Source: Musa acuminata AAA Group (lineage: Eukaryota > Streptophyta > Magnoliopsida > Zingiberales > Musaceae). Taken from it: 64,000 nucleotides of DNA. Shown here one piece after another: positions 62,565 through 64,000 of this stretch. The DNA is taken from positions 48,581,501-48,645,500 of the forward strand of contig NC_088357.1 of assembly GCF_036884655.1 (NCBI RefSeq), given 5' to 3'. A program made the translations under genes and the position numbers. The notes under the pieces were generated by a model. That model saw only the letters and a program-made list of their open reading frames with translations. It did no database searches and was not told where the DNA came from. How positions within the stretch are numbered: the stretch's first letter is position 1; every line of letters starts with the position of its first letter.

Positions 62565-63125
62565 ATGAGTTACTATGCTCAGCAGCAGGCTCCTCCTCCT
62601 CCCCCTCAAGGTATACCTCTCTCCATGCAATGAAGTCGAGCTTTCCCTTTTCTCAGAGATCATGAACATGCAACGGCAGCTGTTATTTTTGTGTCCGCTG
62701 TGTTAGATCAAACACTGTGGTGTCAGTTGATGTTGAAGACAAGCACGCAACTTTTTCTGCTACTTCAACTCGTTCCTTTAACAGCTTCTCTCGCTCTAAC
62801 GAAGTGCGTAAACATGCAGCTTATCCCCCACCACCCAGTTCTTACCCTCCGCCGGAGCAGGCACCGACTTACGTGGCGCCTCCGCCGGCAGGCTATCCGA
62901 CGAGGGATGGCGGCCTGAGTTCAGCACCGGTTCCGATCGAGACGAAGAGCCGTGGCGATGGATTCTGGAAGGGATGGTGAGAGGCTTTCCTTGATCCGAG
63001 AATATCTTCTTCTTCTTCTTCATGTTAATTTGGTCCTGTTCTGACATGGGGGCTCTCTCTGCCCTCGGTTGTGTTGCAGCTGTGCCGCCTTGTGTTGCTG
63101 CTGGGTTCTGGATGTGTGCTTCTGA
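62565..63125 (+). CDS. CYSTM (cysteine-rich transmembrane) protein
   Basis: Three small exons, 62565-62610, 62820-62976 and 63080-63125, give 82 residues. A Pro/Tyr-rich cytosolic part (MSYYAQQQAPPPPPQ, then AYPPPPSSYPPPEQAPTYVA) leads to the C-terminal CYSTM module GDGFWKGCCAALCCCWVLDV + CF. The end is typical of the family, which includes tail-anchored stress-response proteins of the plasma membrane. All introns have GT-AG borders, and the CYSTM module is split by the last intron inside the first Cys codon. No single long open frame covers the gene because all exons are short. Confidence 0.9.
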
Positions 63126-64000
63126 GGATAGCAGCAGGATATATACCGAGACCTCTACTTTGCATGATGCAGTTATCATTTGTGTGTTCTCTATGTTGAG
63201 TATGACATTTTTAGTATGAGAATTTGGTGTCTGTGAGACTGGGTTGTTCATGTAGTGCTTAATTTCACAGATTGATCTTTTTCTTATTTCCAAGAGAGCT
63301 TTAAACCATATGATTGTTCAGTGCTTGCTACAAGGAATTCCTGAAACAACAAAAAGAAAGAAAGAAAGAAAGAGAGGCATTGCTGTGCTGAATGTTGGGG
63401 GCTGAAGCTCCATATAACAAACATACTTGGTAGTAACATCAAGATCATCCATACTTTGAAGAACATGAAACTCCTACCCAGCTCATTTTGATTGCTCGAA
63501 ATATGAAGAGTAATTGCACCAGATCTGAACACATTTTTCCCAGGCAGACCATTTGATTGCTCAATCCATCAACTTCATGATGATAACTTTGCAGTGTACA
63601 TTAATCACTCGCAGAAAACTGGAAGTGGAGCCAGTAACAGTAACCATCGAAACCTTGAATTATCTATCAGATCCATGCTGCAAGTATCAGATGAATTGCC
63701 GTGGTGACAGGGAGAGCAAGTTGAGAGTCAAATTTGGCAGCTGGGGATTAGCATATGATGGAATAAATCCCTGTCAAAAGTTGGATTTGCCTTGATCTTC
63801 AACATACTGGGCGTCTGCAGGTCAAGACATTCTAGAATAAAGGCCCTGTTTTCCTGAGACAAAATAAAAAGAGACACTTTCTGGTTTCTGCAGAGGTAGA
63901 ATCAAGAATGCCATCCTTGACTTTAGCTCCACTCATCCTTTGTAACCCAAGAGATTCCTTGAGAATTGCCTTTCTTCAATCCAAAGCTATCAGAAAATGC
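63126..64000. other. CYSTM 3' flank, no supported gene
   Basis: (GAAA)n at 63354-63374. The last 150 bases on minus could be a 3' coding end (frame ending ISWVTKDEWS then stop near 63927), but it is too short to identify. Confidence 0.3.

Overview
The window is nuclear DNA of a flowering plant. It has GT-AG introns up to about 3 kb, an RNA polymerase III tRNA-Lys(UUU), plant-specific families (two-domain glyoxalase I, germin-like protein, HPPD, PP2-type lectin, CYSTM protein), and plant-type LTR and hAT elements. GC-rich first exons (HPPD, FKBP, germin) against AT-rich introns and the style of the LTR repeats suggest a monocot, possibly banana-like (Musaceae). The species assignment is inference.

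Left part (1-17.7 kb). A minus-strand glyoxalase I gene runs off the left edge and has its leader near 6.05 kb. Beside its promoter, 6.6-8.1 kb is a patchwork of captured gene pieces: a beta-1,3-galactosyltransferase exon, ubiquitin, and exon plus intron pieces of the neighbouring glyoxalase gene. Part of the patchwork is a near-perfect 768-bp hairpin. Degenerate repeats fill 8-11.3 kb. A minus-strand SF3B3 (SAP130) spliceosome gene occupies 12.06-17.75 kb and lacks its normal N-terminal 130 or so residues.

Middle (17.7-32.7 kb). A rearranged block has two inverted arms (17.7-19.43 and 26.8-28.7 kb). Between them lie a P450 5' fragment, an (AT)n tract, a broken germin-like first exon and a decayed Ty1-copia element with both LTRs. 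An apparently intact germin-like gene follows at 29.77-30.54 kb.

Right part (32.8-64 kb). In order: HPPD (+); a 14-exon membralin gene (+), probably shortened by an in-frame TGA; an exon relic of an At4g15545-like coiled-coil gene; a GARP/MYB-type repressor gene (-) with a poly-Glu tract; a 519-bp solo LTR; FKBP17-1-like lumenal isomerase (-); tRNA-Lys (-); a PP2-like lectin (+); a 1.2-kb solo LTR with an internal GC-rich minisatellite; and a CYSTM gene (+). The genes are unrelated single loci and form no operon or cluster. HPPD and FKBP17 are plastid-linked, membralin is a membrane protein, and SF3B3 is nuclear. All coordinates of introns and exons were read by eye from splice consensus plus family homology.
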